Shown here piece by piece: positions 14,911 to 23,641 of a DNA stretch of 32,678 nucleotides (the first letter of the stretch is position 1; each line of letters starts with the position of its first letter). The translations under genes were made by a program, and so were the position numbers. The DNA comes from Synergistaceae bacterium UBA5827 (GTDB lineage: Bacteria > Synergistota > Synergistia > Synergistales > 79-D21): assembly GCA_002432945.1 (NCBI GenBank), contig DJHE01000010.1:1-32678 (forward strand), in the 5' to 3' direction. The notes under the pieces were generated by a model. The model did not search any database. It was not told the origin of the DNA and worked only from the letters and a program-made list of their open reading frames with translations.

Positions 14911-16692
14911 ATGATTGGAAAAGAAATGCTTCCTTCAGGGGGACGGTATGTGTCCCTGTACAGGCGTTATAGGCCGATGCGATTCGAGGAGGTAATAGGG
15001 CAGGACGCGGCTGTGTCCGTGCTTCGCCATTCCCTGGAAGGCGGAAAGACTGTACATGCCTACCTTTTCTCCGGCCCTAGGGGTTGCGGTAAGACATCCC
15101 TTGCAAGGATTCTTGCAAAGGCCTTGAACTGTATGGATGTCCAGGCAGGGGCCGAGCCATGCGGGATCTGTCCCAGTTGCCTTGCAATAACCTCCGGGAA
15201 CAGCCTCGACGTCGTAGAGATCGACGGGGCTTCCAACCGCGGTATCGACGAAGTTAGGGAATTAAAGGCTCACGTGTCGCTTGCCCCTTTCTCGTCGCTA
15301 CGGAAGGTTTACATCGTCGATGAAGTCCATATGCTGACCGAGCCAGCCTTTAACGCTTTATTGAAGACGCTGGAGGAACCCCCCCCTCACGCAGTTTTCA
15401 TTCTGGCGACAACTGAACCGCAAAAGGTGCCGGTCACGATCCGATCCCGTTGCCAACACATTCCCTTCAGGAGAATCCCGGGAAAAGACATTGCACTGCG
15501 ATTGTCCCTTGTCTGCAACAATGAAGGGGTTCCCTCCGAGGAAGCCGCACTATGGGAATTGGCAAGGCAGGCTGATGGCGCGATGAGGGATGCCCTTTCG
15601 CTCCTCGAGCAGGCGATTCCCGTGGGCTCCGGTTCCGTCACGGTCGATTCCGTCCGTGCCCTTGTGGGAGGCGGAAGCCGCGCGGAAATGGAACACTTCG
15701 TGACGGCGTTTCGATCCGACCCGGAACGGGCTGTAGGAACCCTAATGGAGTCGCTTCAGAAAGGGGCCTCAATGGAGCGACTCGTTGAGAGCCTTTTCCT
15801 GATTTTCCGCGATATCTGGATCCTGCGTTCGTGGGGGGAGAAAACCCTGGAAGGACTCGAACTTTCCATGGAGGAGAAGGCTTTCCTCTTGGAAGAAGCC
15901 CCGTTTTGGTCGCTTGAGGGTTTGCGGTTCTGCCTCGAAAGTCTCTCAAAGATGCTAGGCCGCCTAAGGTTGGGGATTAGGACGGATGTCCTGGCAGGGC
16001 TGCTTTTGCAGGGGATCTGCACCGGCCAACCCGCAAGAGAGCAAAAGGCTCCCGCAGTCGAACGTCCAGTGCAAACGGCGAGGGGAACTGGACCTCAGAG
16101 GATGGACATCCCCGCAGGGCCCTTGCCGGCCGAAAAGATGGGGGATAGTTTGCCTGTTGCGATCGATTCCGACGCGGTCAGGCGTTTCTGGGACAATTTC
16201 ATGGGAAGCCAGGATCCTGCGGATCGCCAGGTACTTGCGGCACTTTCAGGAGCATTTGTTCGAAAAGGAGAAGAAGGTATTGTCGTGGATTTCGGGGAGA
16301 AGGACCGCGTGGGTTTTGAGTTGATCAGGCTCGAAAGGAACCTGCGACAGTTCACTGCCGCCAAGGAAAGAGACTTGGGGGCCCTTCCGGTGACCTTCTG
16401 CTGCAAGAAGGAGTGCATTCGGGCCGAAGGGGCGGCAATCCCGGACCCGGCACCGGTTCGGGAGGCGCCTAACACAACCCCTTGGGAGAGGCGTAAAAAC
16501 CACAACGGGAAAGTGGAAAACGTCCAGGCTGTTCCCGAGGCACCGGAAGGGGTAGACTCTTCCAACGGGGAGCAGGGGGCGTCCGCTCTCGATGAAATGA
16601 TCGGATGGTTCGGCGGCGAGGTCCTCCTGGTTCGGGAGGAAGAGCCGGAAGGCGGGCCAGCGGGCCTTGATGAGGGGAGCACTGCCGAGTGA
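14911..16692 (+). CDS. dnaX: DNA polymerase III subunits gamma/tau
   Basis: This is the ATPase core of the clamp loader that places the sliding clamp on DNA and couples it to the polymerase. The protein has 593 residues. AAA+ features are in order: YRRYRPMRFEEVIGQ, Walker A GPRGCGKT (55-62), the zinc-binding Cys cluster (CMDVQAG...CGICPSC), Walker B with DEVHML, and sensor IRSRCQ. Residues from about 395 form a long, low-complexity tail as in tau proteins. No slippery A-run that would make a short gamma form is apparent. It starts at ATG 14911 with AAAGGAG 10 bases upstream; an ATG at 14926 is possible. Its stop overlaps the dnaE start as GTGA. Confidence 0.97.
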   Translation: MIGKEMLPSGGRYVSLYRRYRPMRFEEVIGQDAAVSVLRHSLEGGKTVHAYLFSGPRGCGKTSLARILAKALNCMDVQAGAEPCGICPSCLAITSGNSLDVVEIDGASNRGIDEVRELKAHVSLAPFSSLRKVYIVDEVHMLTEPAFNALLKTLEEPPPHAVFILATTEPQKVPVTIRSRCQHIPFRRIPGKDIALRLSLVCNNEGVPSEEAALWELARQADGAMRDALSLLEQAIPVGSGSVTVDSVRALVGGGSRAEMEHFVTAFRSDPERAVGTLMESLQKGASMERLVESLFLIFRDIWILRSWGEKTLEGLELSMEEKAFLLEEAPFWSLEGLRFCLESLSKMLGRLRLGIRTDVLAGLLLQGICTGQPAREQKAPAVERPVQTARGTGPQRMDIPAGPLPAEKMGDSLPVAIDSDAVRRFWDNFMGSQDPADRQVLAALSGAFVRKGEEGIVVDFGEKDRVGFELIRLERNLRQFTAAKERDLGALPVTFCCKKECIRAEGAAIPDPAPVREAPNTTPWERRKNHNGKVENVQAVPEAPEGVDSSNGEQGASALDEMIGWFGGEVLLVREEEPEGGPAGLDEGSTAE

Positions 16693-19600
16693 CTGAACCG
16701 TTTGTCCATCTTCATGTCCACAGCGAGTACAGCCTACTGGACGGAGCGATTCGCTGCTCGGAACTTGCCGCGAAAGCAGCGGAATGGAGATCCCCTGCCA
16801 TCGCCCTGACTGACCATGGGGCGATGTACGGCGTTGTGGAATTCTACGAGAAATGCCGTTCCGCGGGCGTCAAGCCACTAATAGGCTGCGAGGTTTACCT
16901 CGACCCGCTCGGGCACACCTGCAGGGATCGCAAGGGGGGGAACAACCACCTTGTCTTGCTAGCCCGGGATCTTGAGGGATACCATAATCTTGTTAAACTC
17001 GTTTCCATAGCCAACACAGACGGCTTCTACTACAAGCCGCGAATCGACCATGACCTGCTTGCCCGCTACGGCAAGGGATTGATTGCCTCCTCGGCTTGCC
17101 TTGCGGGTGAAATTCCTTCGCTGATACTCGAAGGAAACGAGAAGGGGGCGGAAGAACGTGCCGCTTTTTACCAGGACATCATGGGCAAAGGGAATTTTTA
17201 CTTGGAGGTCATGCACAACGCCCTGCCCGAACAGGCCATCGTCAACAAGGCCATCGTCCGTATTTCCCGAAGCACGGGAATCCCTCTCATCGCTACGAAC
17301 GATGCTCACTACCTAAACGCGTCCGATGCCTCGTGGCACGATGTCCTCCTTTGTGTCCAAACGAATGCGACTGTTGACGAGCCGAACCGCTATCGATTCG
17401 GGGCGTCCGACTTTTACCTCCGTTCGCCCTCGGAGATGTGGGCCCTTTTTGGCAGGGAACTTCCCGAGGCTCTCACCAACACCGTGGAAGTCGCGGAAAA
17501 ATGCGACGTTAAGCTCGATTTCAACGTCTATCGCCTGCCTCTCTACGAAGTCCCGGAAGGCGAAAATCTGGAGACTTTTCTCGAAAAACTTGCCTGGGAG
17601 GGCCTGAGCGAGCGGATGGGCGGTTCACCCCCCCAGGAATACCGGGAACGAATGGCCTACGAGCTGGGGGTTATCCGCAAGATGGGTTTTTCGGGTTATT
17701 TCCTGGTGGTTTCGGATTTCATCAGGGCTGCTAAATCGCGCGGTATCCCGGTGGGGCCGGGGCGCGGCTCAGCCGCGGGGTCGCTCGCAGCCTGGGCTCT
17801 TCGTATCACTGAACTTGACCCGATCCGTTACCACCTGCTTTTTGAACGTTTTCTAAATCCCGAGAGAATCAGCATGCCCGACATCGACACGGATATTTCA
17901 GACAAGAGGCGCGATGAAGTGTTGGAGTATGTTGTGGAAAAATACGGGCGAAACCATGTTGCCCAGATCATCACTTTCGACCGGATGAAAAGCAAGGGGG
18001 CAATCCGTGATGTCGGGAGGGCTCTTGGAATTCCCCTTGCGGATGTGAACCGGGTGGCCAAGAGCGTTCCCGACGGGATCGCCAGCATCAATGAAGCCAT
18101 TGAGGGATCTCCCGACCTCGCAGCCTTCCAGAGGAAGGAACCCGCGATTCGACACCTTCTCGAGGTGGCTGGAAGCATCGAGGGCCTGGCCCGCCATTGT
18201 TCCCAGCATGCCGCTGGTGTGGTGATCTCTCCTGTGGAAGTCACGGACCTGGTTCCTGTTCGAAAAATCGGAGACGGCCAGGTCGTGACGCAATTTGGCA
18301 TGGAGGCTATCGAAAAGCTTGGCCTCGTAAAGATGGATTTTCTCGGTTTGAGAACCCTCTCCATGATCGAAGATACACTTGAGAACATCCGGATCAACGG
18401 GAAGGACGTCCCGGATATCAACGCCCTCCCACTCGACGATCCTTCGACTTTTTCTCTTCTGCAGGGTGCGGACACCCTAGGTGTGTTCCAGCTTGAATCC
18501 CCGGGAATGCGGCAGCTTTTGAAGCGGATTGTACCGGATTGCTTCGAGGTTCTAGTGGCGATACTGGCCCTCTATCGCCCAGGTCCCCTGGGAAGCGGGA
18601 TGGTCGACCAGTTCATAAACTGCAAGCACGGTCGATCCCAGGTCGTTTATCCCCACCCCTCGCTCGAACCTATCCTGCGGGAAACATACGGTGTCATCCT
18701 CTACCAGGAACAGGTCATGCAGATTGCGGCAGCCCTTGGGGGATTCACCCTGGGAGAGGCGGATCTTCTCAGGCGAGCCATGGGGAAGAAAAAACATGAA
18801 GTGATGGAGCAGCAGCGGAAAAAGTTCGTCGAGGGGTGCCTCACTAACGGAGTCGAGACCTCTACCGCCGAGTCTCTCTTCAACCTGATCCAGGAGTTTG
18901 CCGGTTACGGGTTCAACAAGTCACACAGTGCGGCCTATGCCCTAATCAGCTACCAGACAGCCTATCTGAAGGCCCATTACAAGGCCGAGTTTCTTGCTGC
19001 CTTCCTGTCCAGCCAGATCGGGTCCCGCATGGATGTCCTGGCCCGGTACGTCCGGGAAGTCAGGAATGCGGGAACACAGGTCTTGCCACCCGATGTCAAC
19101 GAATCCGGCGCCTTTTTCTCCGCAGTGGGGAATGTGATCCGATTCGGGCTGAAAGCGGTTGCGAAGGCAGGAGAGTCCGCGGTTGAGGCGATCCTGAAGG
19201 CACGCCAGTCCAGAGGAACGTTCCGGTCGATTTGGGATTTCCTGAACAGGGTCGACCTGAGGGTTGTCAACCGGGGTGTCATCGAGAACCTGATCAAGTC
19301 GGGTGCTTTCACGGAACTCCACCCCAATCGGAAACAACTTCTCGAGAACCTTCCAATGCTAATCGACCGAGCGCAAAAGAAGCAGAACGACGGAGCGCAA
19401 AGGTCCCTCCTGGCCCTGGTGGAAGAGTTGCCCCCGGAAGAACCGCAGCTTGGAGAGAGCGAAGACTTTTCCCTGGTGGAACTGCTGGATCTCGAAAAGG
19501 AGGTTCTGGGACTTTTCATCTCCGGCCACCCGCTTGAAAGGGAAGAACAGCGCATCGCAAGATTTTCCACCTGCAGAATAGCGGATCTTGCGTACTGGAA

Positions 19601-20096
19601 GGCAGCAGAGACGCCCGCTACCGTGGGTGGTCTTCTCGTGGGTTTTCGGGAAAAGACGACAAAGCGGGGAGATCTAATGGGAATCCTTGAATTTGAGGAT
19701 ACGGAGTCCAGGGTAGAGGTTGTCTGCTTTCCAAAGAGCTGGCCGGCGGTTAAGGGGATGCTGGACCCTGGAAAAGTGTTTTTCGCCCGAGGGCGGGTCC
19801 AGGATCGCGGAGGTATCACCCTTGTCGCCGATGAGATCATTCCTCTGGCGGATATCGAAGCCCGCCAGGAACCGTTCGTGAGGATTCGCCTCCGGGCGAA
19901 GGCAAAAGACCTGCCTTTCAAGGCCCTTTGCCGGGAACTCAAGGGGCATCCAGGATCCTGTCCTGTGCTGGTCGAATATGTTGATGAAAGTTCAACAGCG
20001 GTCATTCGCTTAAAGGATATCCGGGTTAAGCCTGAAGCGTCCCTTTCCGAACGCCTCGTCGAAATTTCAGGCGGTGCCATGGAAGTCATCCTGTAA
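16689..20096 (+). CDS. dnaE: DNA polymerase III subunit alpha
   Basis: This is the replicative DNA polymerase. The protein has 1135 residues, typical for DnaE. Domains in order are an N-terminal PHP domain (HVHSEYSLLDGAIR, LTDHGAMYG, ASSACLAGEI), the polymerase core with the catalytic PDIDTD at 397-402 (D398 and D400), the GPGRGSAAGS palm motif, the HCSQHAAGVVIS finger block, the YGFNKSHSAAYALISYQTAYLKAHY block, tandem helix-hairpin-helix (SGAFTEL) and a C-terminal OB domain near 960-1040. The PHP metal residues look largely kept. The start is GTG 16689, overlapping the dnaX stop by 4 bases, which suggests coupled translation of polymerase and clamp-loader subunits. Confidence 0.98.
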   Translation: MTEPFVHLHVHSEYSLLDGAIRCSELAAKAAEWRSPAIALTDHGAMYGVVEFYEKCRSAGVKPLIGCEVYLDPLGHTCRDRKGGNNHLVLLARDLEGYHNLVKLVSIANTDGFYYKPRIDHDLLARYGKGLIASSACLAGEIPSLILEGNEKGAEERAAFYQDIMGKGNFYLEVMHNALPEQAIVNKAIVRISRSTGIPLIATNDAHYLNASDASWHDVLLCVQTNATVDEPNRYRFGASDFYLRSPSEMWALFGRELPEALTNTVEVAEKCDVKLDFNVYRLPLYEVPEGENLETFLEKLAWEGLSERMGGSPPQEYRERMAYELGVIRKMGFSGYFLVVSDFIRAAKSRGIPVGPGRGSAAGSLAAWALRITELDPIRYHLLFERFLNPERISMPDIDTDISDKRRDEVLEYVVEKYGRNHVAQIITFDRMKSKGAIRDVGRALGIPLADVNRVAKSVPDGIASINEAIEGSPDLAAFQRKEPAIRHLLEVAGSIEGLARHCSQHAAGVVISPVEVTDLVPVRKIGDGQVVTQFGMEAIEKLGLVKMDFLGLRTLSMIEDTLENIRINGKDVPDINALPLDDPSTFSLLQGADTLGVFQLESPGMRQLLKRIVPDCFEVLVAILALYRPGPLGSGMVDQFINCKHGRSQVVYPHPSLEPILRETYGVILYQEQVMQIAAALGGFTLGEADLLRRAMGKKKHEVMEQQRKKFVEGCLTNGVETSTAESLFNLIQEFAGYGFNKSHSAAYALISYQTAYLKAHYKAEFLAAFLSSQIGSRMDVLARYVREVRNAGTQVLPPDVNESGAFFSAVGNVIRFGLKAVAKAGESAVEAILKARQSRGTFRSIWDFLNRVDLRVVNRGVIENLIKSGAFTELHPNRKQLLENLPMLIDRAQKKQNDGAQRSLLALVEELPPEEPQLGESEDFSLVELLDLEKEVLGLFISGHPLEREEQRIARFSTCRIADLAYWKAAETPATVGGLLVGFREKTTKRGDLMGILEFEDTESRVEVVCFPKSWPAVKGMLDPGKVFFARGRVQDRGGITLVADEIIPLADIEARQEPFVRIRLRAKAKDLPFKALCRELKGHPGSCPVLVEYVDESSTAVIRLKDIRVKPEASLSERLVEISGGAMEVIL

Positions 20097-20124
20097 ATAA
20101 CTCCGGCAAACAGGGGGAATTTGT

Positions 20125-20385
20125 GTGAGAGAGGAACCTGGAGACATCCGATCCGTCCTGAGTGACTACATCGTGATCAGGGCACTGGAGAACGGAGTGA
20201 CGGTCATCGGCCTGACACGGGGGCAGGAAACCAAGTTCAGCCATACGGAAAAGCTTGATGCCGGTGAGTTGTGGATCTCGCAGTTCACCGAGCATACATC
20301 TGCGATGAAAATTAGGGGCATGGCCGAGGTCTACACGAAACACGGCAAGATCCCCTGCGGGAGGTTACAAGATGAAAAGGGTTAA
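20125..20385 (+). CDS. mtrB: Trp RNA-binding attenuation protein (TRAP)
   Basis: The 86-residue protein aligns along its core with Bacillus subtilis TRAP, an 11-subunit ring that binds tryptophan and wraps RNA bearing 9-11 GAG or UAG triplets to stop trp operon transcription. Matching blocks are DYIVIRALENGVTVIGLTRG (14-33), KFSHTEKLDAGE (37-48) and QFTEHTSAMKIRG (53-65). The RNA-binding basic residues K43, K62 and R64 correspond to K37, K56 and R58 in Bacillus, and the threonines around the tryptophan pocket are kept. The start is GTG 20125 behind CAGGGGGAA. The gene lies 28 bases after dnaE and overlaps pyk by 14 bases, so it is probably co-transcribed with them. No trp genes are in the window. 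Confidence 0.92.
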   Translation: MREEPGDIRSVLSDYIVIRALENGVTVIGLTRGQETKFSHTEKLDAGELWISQFTEHTSAMKIRGMAEVYTKHGKIPCGRLQDEKG

Positions 20386-22129
20386 GATCGTCTGCACCCT
20401 TGGTCCGGCTTGCGAGTCGAGGGAAACTCTGACTGCCATGGTGAAGGCGGGGATGAATGTTGCTCGCCTGAACTTCAGCCACGGTTCCTACGAGAGTCAC
20501 GGAAGGAACCTTGAAAACATTAGGGCCGTAGAACAGCGTCTCGGTACTCCCCTGGCGACGATACTCGACACCAAGGGGCCAGAGATTCGCACCGGGAAGT
20601 TGAAGGACGGCAACCCGGTACACCTCGTCCGGGGGGAGACCTTCTGTTTCGTTCCGGAAGAACTCGAGGGAGACGAAAGCCAGGTAACCATCAGTTACCC
20701 CGAAATCTGTTCAGAACTCCATGTAGGGCAGGACGTCTTCATCGATGACGGGACTCTACAGTTGAAGGTCCTGGAAGCACAGGGGGCAAGGCTTTTTATG
20801 GAAGTCCTTGTCGGTGGGGAACTCGGGGAACACAAGGGCGTCAGTGTTCCTGGAGCACGACTGAAGATACCGACCCTGACCGATAAGGATCGTAATGACA
20901 TCCGCTGGGGTCTTGACAACGGGCTGGATTACATTGCCGTTTCCTTCGTTCGGTGCCGGGACGATATCATGGAAGTTCGCCGTGTCATGGAAGAGTTGGG
21001 TGGTTCCATGAAGATCATCGCGAAGATCGAGACAAGCGAGGCGGTCGCGTCACTCGAGGAAATCGTCGAGGTCGTTGACGGATTGATGGTCGCCCGCGGA
21101 GACCTGGGAGTGGAACTGCCTGCGGAGGAAGTTCCGCTGATCCAGAAACGCATGGTCGACCTCGGGCGATCCCAGGGAAAGCCTGTCATCGTGGCAACCC
21201 AGATGCTGGACTCCATGATCCGGAATCCCCGCCCAACCCGGGCGGAAGTGAACGACGTGGCCAATGCCGTCCTGGATGGAACAGATGCAGTCATGCTCTC
21301 CGGGGAGACGGCCAAAGGCGTTTACCCCGTCCAGGCCGTGGAAACGATGGCCCGTATCATCGCCAGGACGGAAAAGGAAATTCGCGTTTGGCAGAGACCT
21401 TCGTCCCTCCCCCCAATCGCTTCCCAAACGGTTCCCGACGCGGTAAGCCACGCAGCGGTGACGATCGCGGAGCAGATGCAGGCCAAGGTCATCCTTTCCC
21501 TGACCCAGACAGGCAGCACGGCCCGGATGGTGAGCAAGTACCGTCCCGCCTGCCCCATTGCCGGCGTGACGGTTGAGCGCAGGACGTGGAGGGAACTGGC
21601 GCTCGCCTGGGGGGTCGTGCCGGTCCTGACCGGGAAGAAACACGAAGACGAGCGGGAAATGGTTGAGTCCGGCCTCCTTGCAACTCTCGCCGAGGGTTTG
21701 GCTTCAGAGGGGGATATTGTCGTCGTCACCTCGGGCATCCCCACCGGTATCGCCGGTACGACCGATATGGTCAAGGTCCATACCGTAGGGCGCATCGTCG
21801 TGAAGGGGATCTCCCTGGTTCGCAAGGAGGCTTTCGGTCCTGTCGTCAAGGGACTCACCGCCGCTGAAGCCCGCAGCAAGATGAAGCCTGGGGCGGTGCT
21901 GGTCGCACGGCAGACGGATCGAGATTTTGTTGATGTGATCCGCATGGCATCCGCGATCGTCTGCGAGGAGGGGGGGCTCACCAGTCATGCCGCAATACTG
22001 GCGCTCGAAATGGGCATCCCCTGCGTTGTGTCCGCCACGGATGCGATGAGGCTCCTTGAAGACGGGATGCTTATCACGGTGGATGGGTCCCGCGGGCTTG
22101 TCTATCACGGCAAAGTACGCGTCAGGTAG
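20372..22129 (+). CDS. pyk: Pyruvate kinase with C-terminal PEP-utiliser-like domain
   Basis: The enzyme transfers phosphate from phosphoenolpyruvate to ADP, the last step of glycolysis. The protein has 585 residues. It opens with KIVCTLGPACES and carries NFSHGSYESH, DTKGPEIRTG, the metal-binding and catalytic MVARGDLGVELP, and ATQMLDSMI. After about residue 475 comes an added domain of 90-110 residues resembling the mobile domain of PEP-utilising enzymes, with GGLTSHAAI containing the Thr-x-His that other family members phosphorylate. Bacillus-type pyruvate kinases have the same extra C-terminal sequence, where it does not seem to be needed for catalysis. GGGAGG precedes the ATG, which lies inside mtrB. 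Confidence 0.98.
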   Translation: MKRVKIVCTLGPACESRETLTAMVKAGMNVARLNFSHGSYESHGRNLENIRAVEQRLGTPLATILDTKGPEIRTGKLKDGNPVHLVRGETFCFVPEELEGDESQVTISYPEICSELHVGQDVFIDDGTLQLKVLEAQGARLFMEVLVGGELGEHKGVSVPGARLKIPTLTDKDRNDIRWGLDNGLDYIAVSFVRCRDDIMEVRRVMEELGGSMKIIAKIETSEAVASLEEIVEVVDGLMVARGDLGVELPAEEVPLIQKRMVDLGRSQGKPVIVATQMLDSMIRNPRPTRAEVNDVANAVLDGTDAVMLSGETAKGVYPVQAVETMARIIARTEKEIRVWQRPSSLPPIASQTVPDAVSHAAVTIAEQMQAKVILSLTQTGSTARMVSKYRPACPIAGVTVERRTWRELALAWGVVPVLTGKKHEDEREMVESGLLATLAEGLASEGDIVVVTSGIPTGIAGTTDMVKVHTVGRIVVKGISLVRKEAFGPVVKGLTAAEARSKMKPGAVLVARQTDRDFVDVIRMASAIVCEEGGLTSHAAILALEMGIPCVVSATDAMRLLEDGMLITVDGSRGLVYHGKVRVR

Positions 22130-22149
22130 GCTGCAGGGCTCGGAGGCAC

Positions 22150-22746
22150 ATGCTCTGGGAAAAACTGGGGTGCCAGGGAGAACTTGCCCCCTTTCCCTCC
22201 TGGAAGGATTTCCCCGAAAGCGGGTTTCGACAGAGTGCGGTCCTGGTCCTTCTCTGCGGAGAGCCTTCTGACTTGCGGATATTGCTCATTCGCAGACCGA
22301 TGCACCTGAACCGTCACGCAGGGGAAATCGCCTTCCCCGGGGGAAAGCGTGAACCGGAGGACCGGGGGCCCATCGAAACTGCCTTGAGAGAGGCCCGGGA
22401 GGAACTGGGACTCGATACTGAAAGGGTGAGTTTCTGCCGCCTGCTTGATAAAGTGTTTGCCCATTCAAGCGATTTCGAGATACACCCCATTCTCGCGCTT
22501 CTGGGTTCAAGAGAGTCCCTGTTCCCGCTTGTCGATCGCAATGAGGTTGACGAGGTCTTTCTCCCCCCCGTTGGCCAGTTCTTCCGGCCCAGTCGCCTGG
22601 AATGGGCCCGCCACGGAAAGATCCATGTGCTTTTCCCCGTGTTCGAAACCCTGGCTGGATACCGGGTATGGGGTGCGACTGCCCGGATCCTATGGCAGGT
22701 GGGGCGGATCCTTGAGCCAATCATGGAGGAGACGTCATGTCGCTGA
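22150..22746 (+). CDS. Nudix hydrolase, CoA pyrophosphatase-like
   Basis: The 198-residue protein contains a Nudix box around residues 64-88 ending REAREELGL. The preceding block LLIRRPMHLNRHAGEIAFPGGKRE matches the coenzyme A pyrophosphatase signature (L..R...L..H.GE..FPGG), which places it with YeaB/NudL-type enzymes that cut CoA or acyl-CoA into phosphopantetheine and 3',5'-ADP. The VWGATARIL motif near the C-terminus supports this. CoA diphosphatase activity is predicted from the family, not shown. The start ATG 22150 has CGGAGG upstream. It ends inside the start of nfo (10-base overlap). Confidence 0.88.
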   Translation: MLWEKLGCQGELAPFPSWKDFPESGFRQSAVLVLLCGEPSDLRILLIRRPMHLNRHAGEIAFPGGKREPEDRGPIETALREAREELGLDTERVSFCRLLDKVFAHSSDFEIHPILALLGSRESLFPLVDRNEVDEVFLPPVGQFFRPSRLEWARHGKIHVLFPVFETLAGYRVWGATARILWQVGRILEPIMEETSCR

Positions 22747-23579
22747 TTGGGCTGCACGTGTCCATATCCGGCGGTTTCCTCAAGGCGATTGAACGAGGCG
22801 AAACCCAAGGGTGTGAAGCAATCCAGATTTTTACTAAAAACCAACTTCAATGGAAGGCTCCGGCTATCTCCCCCTCCCAGGGAATTGCCTTCCTGAAGGC
22901 CCTCCGGGAGAGTGGAATCAAGCGGGTCGTTGCCCATGCGTCCTACCTCATCAACCTTGCGGGAGAAGAACCCCTGCGTGGCAAGAGCATAGAGGCTCTC
23001 GTCGATGAAATCGAAAGGTGCGATCACCTAGGGATCGAGGATTTGGTCCTGCATCCCGGCGCTCACCTGGGGCAAGGGCCGGAGAAGGGGTTTCTGAACC
23101 TGAAGGAAGGACTTCGAATCGTTCTTGATAGGACTGAAAACACTCGTGTGCGAATCCTGCTGGAGACCATGGCCGGGCAGGGGACAGTCATCGGAGCCAG
23201 GATCGACCTTTTTCGCGAGGTCCTCCAGGGCTTGGACTGGGACGGGAGAATAGGCCTTTGCCTCGATACCTGTCACCTTTTCGCCGCGGGTTACGAACTT
23301 CGGGAAAAGGGGTCATACGAACACCTCGTGAAGAACTTCGAGAAAAACTTCGGGTTGGAACGGATCGGTTGCTGGCACCTGAACGATTCAAAGGCCGAAA
23401 AGGGAAGTCGCAGGGACCGACACCAGCACCTTGGGGAAGGTGAGCTTGGGCTCAGGTTTTTTTCAATCCTGCTGAGCGACAACCGTTGGGATGATGTGCC
23501 GCTTATCCTGGAAACGCCCAAGTGCGGGGTGGGCGACAGCGGGAACATGGCCCTGCTCAGGAAGCTGAGAGGGCATTAA
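22737..23579 (+). CDS. nfo: Endonuclease IV (deoxyribonuclease IV)
   Basis: Endonuclease IV cuts the DNA backbone 5' of abasic sites in base excision repair, using three zinc ions. The 280-residue protein shows the family's three signature stretches: the HPGAHLGQG region, ETMAGQGTVIGAR with the Glu ligand, and LCLDTCHLFAAGY followed by WHLNDSKAEKGSRRDRHQHLGEG, which carry most of the His, Asp and Glu metal ligands. The N-terminal start MSLIGLHVSISGG matches the family. The start overlaps the Nudix gene by 10 bases, with GGAGGAGA 4-5 bases ahead of it. Confidence 0.98.
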   Translation: MSLIGLHVSISGGFLKAIERGETQGCEAIQIFTKNQLQWKAPAISPSQGIAFLKALRESGIKRVVAHASYLINLAGEEPLRGKSIEALVDEIERCDHLGIEDLVLHPGAHLGQGPEKGFLNLKEGLRIVLDRTENTRVRILLETMAGQGTVIGARIDLFREVLQGLDWDGRIGLCLDTCHLFAAGYELREKGSYEHLVKNFEKNFGLERIGCWHLNDSKAEKGSRRDRHQHLGEGELGLRFFSILLSDNRWDDVPLILETPKCGVGDSGNMALLRKLRGH

Positions 23580-23641
23580 GTTCCTCTTGTTGGAAAATAT
23601 GGGATAAACTAGATCTGGTCGGTTTCATCGGGAGGGTGCTT

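Noticed and set aside
23582..23641. Promoter before the racemase gene
   Set aside because: TTGTTG is followed at 17 bases only by TAGATC, and the better-looking TAAACT is at 12 bases; neither is convincing.
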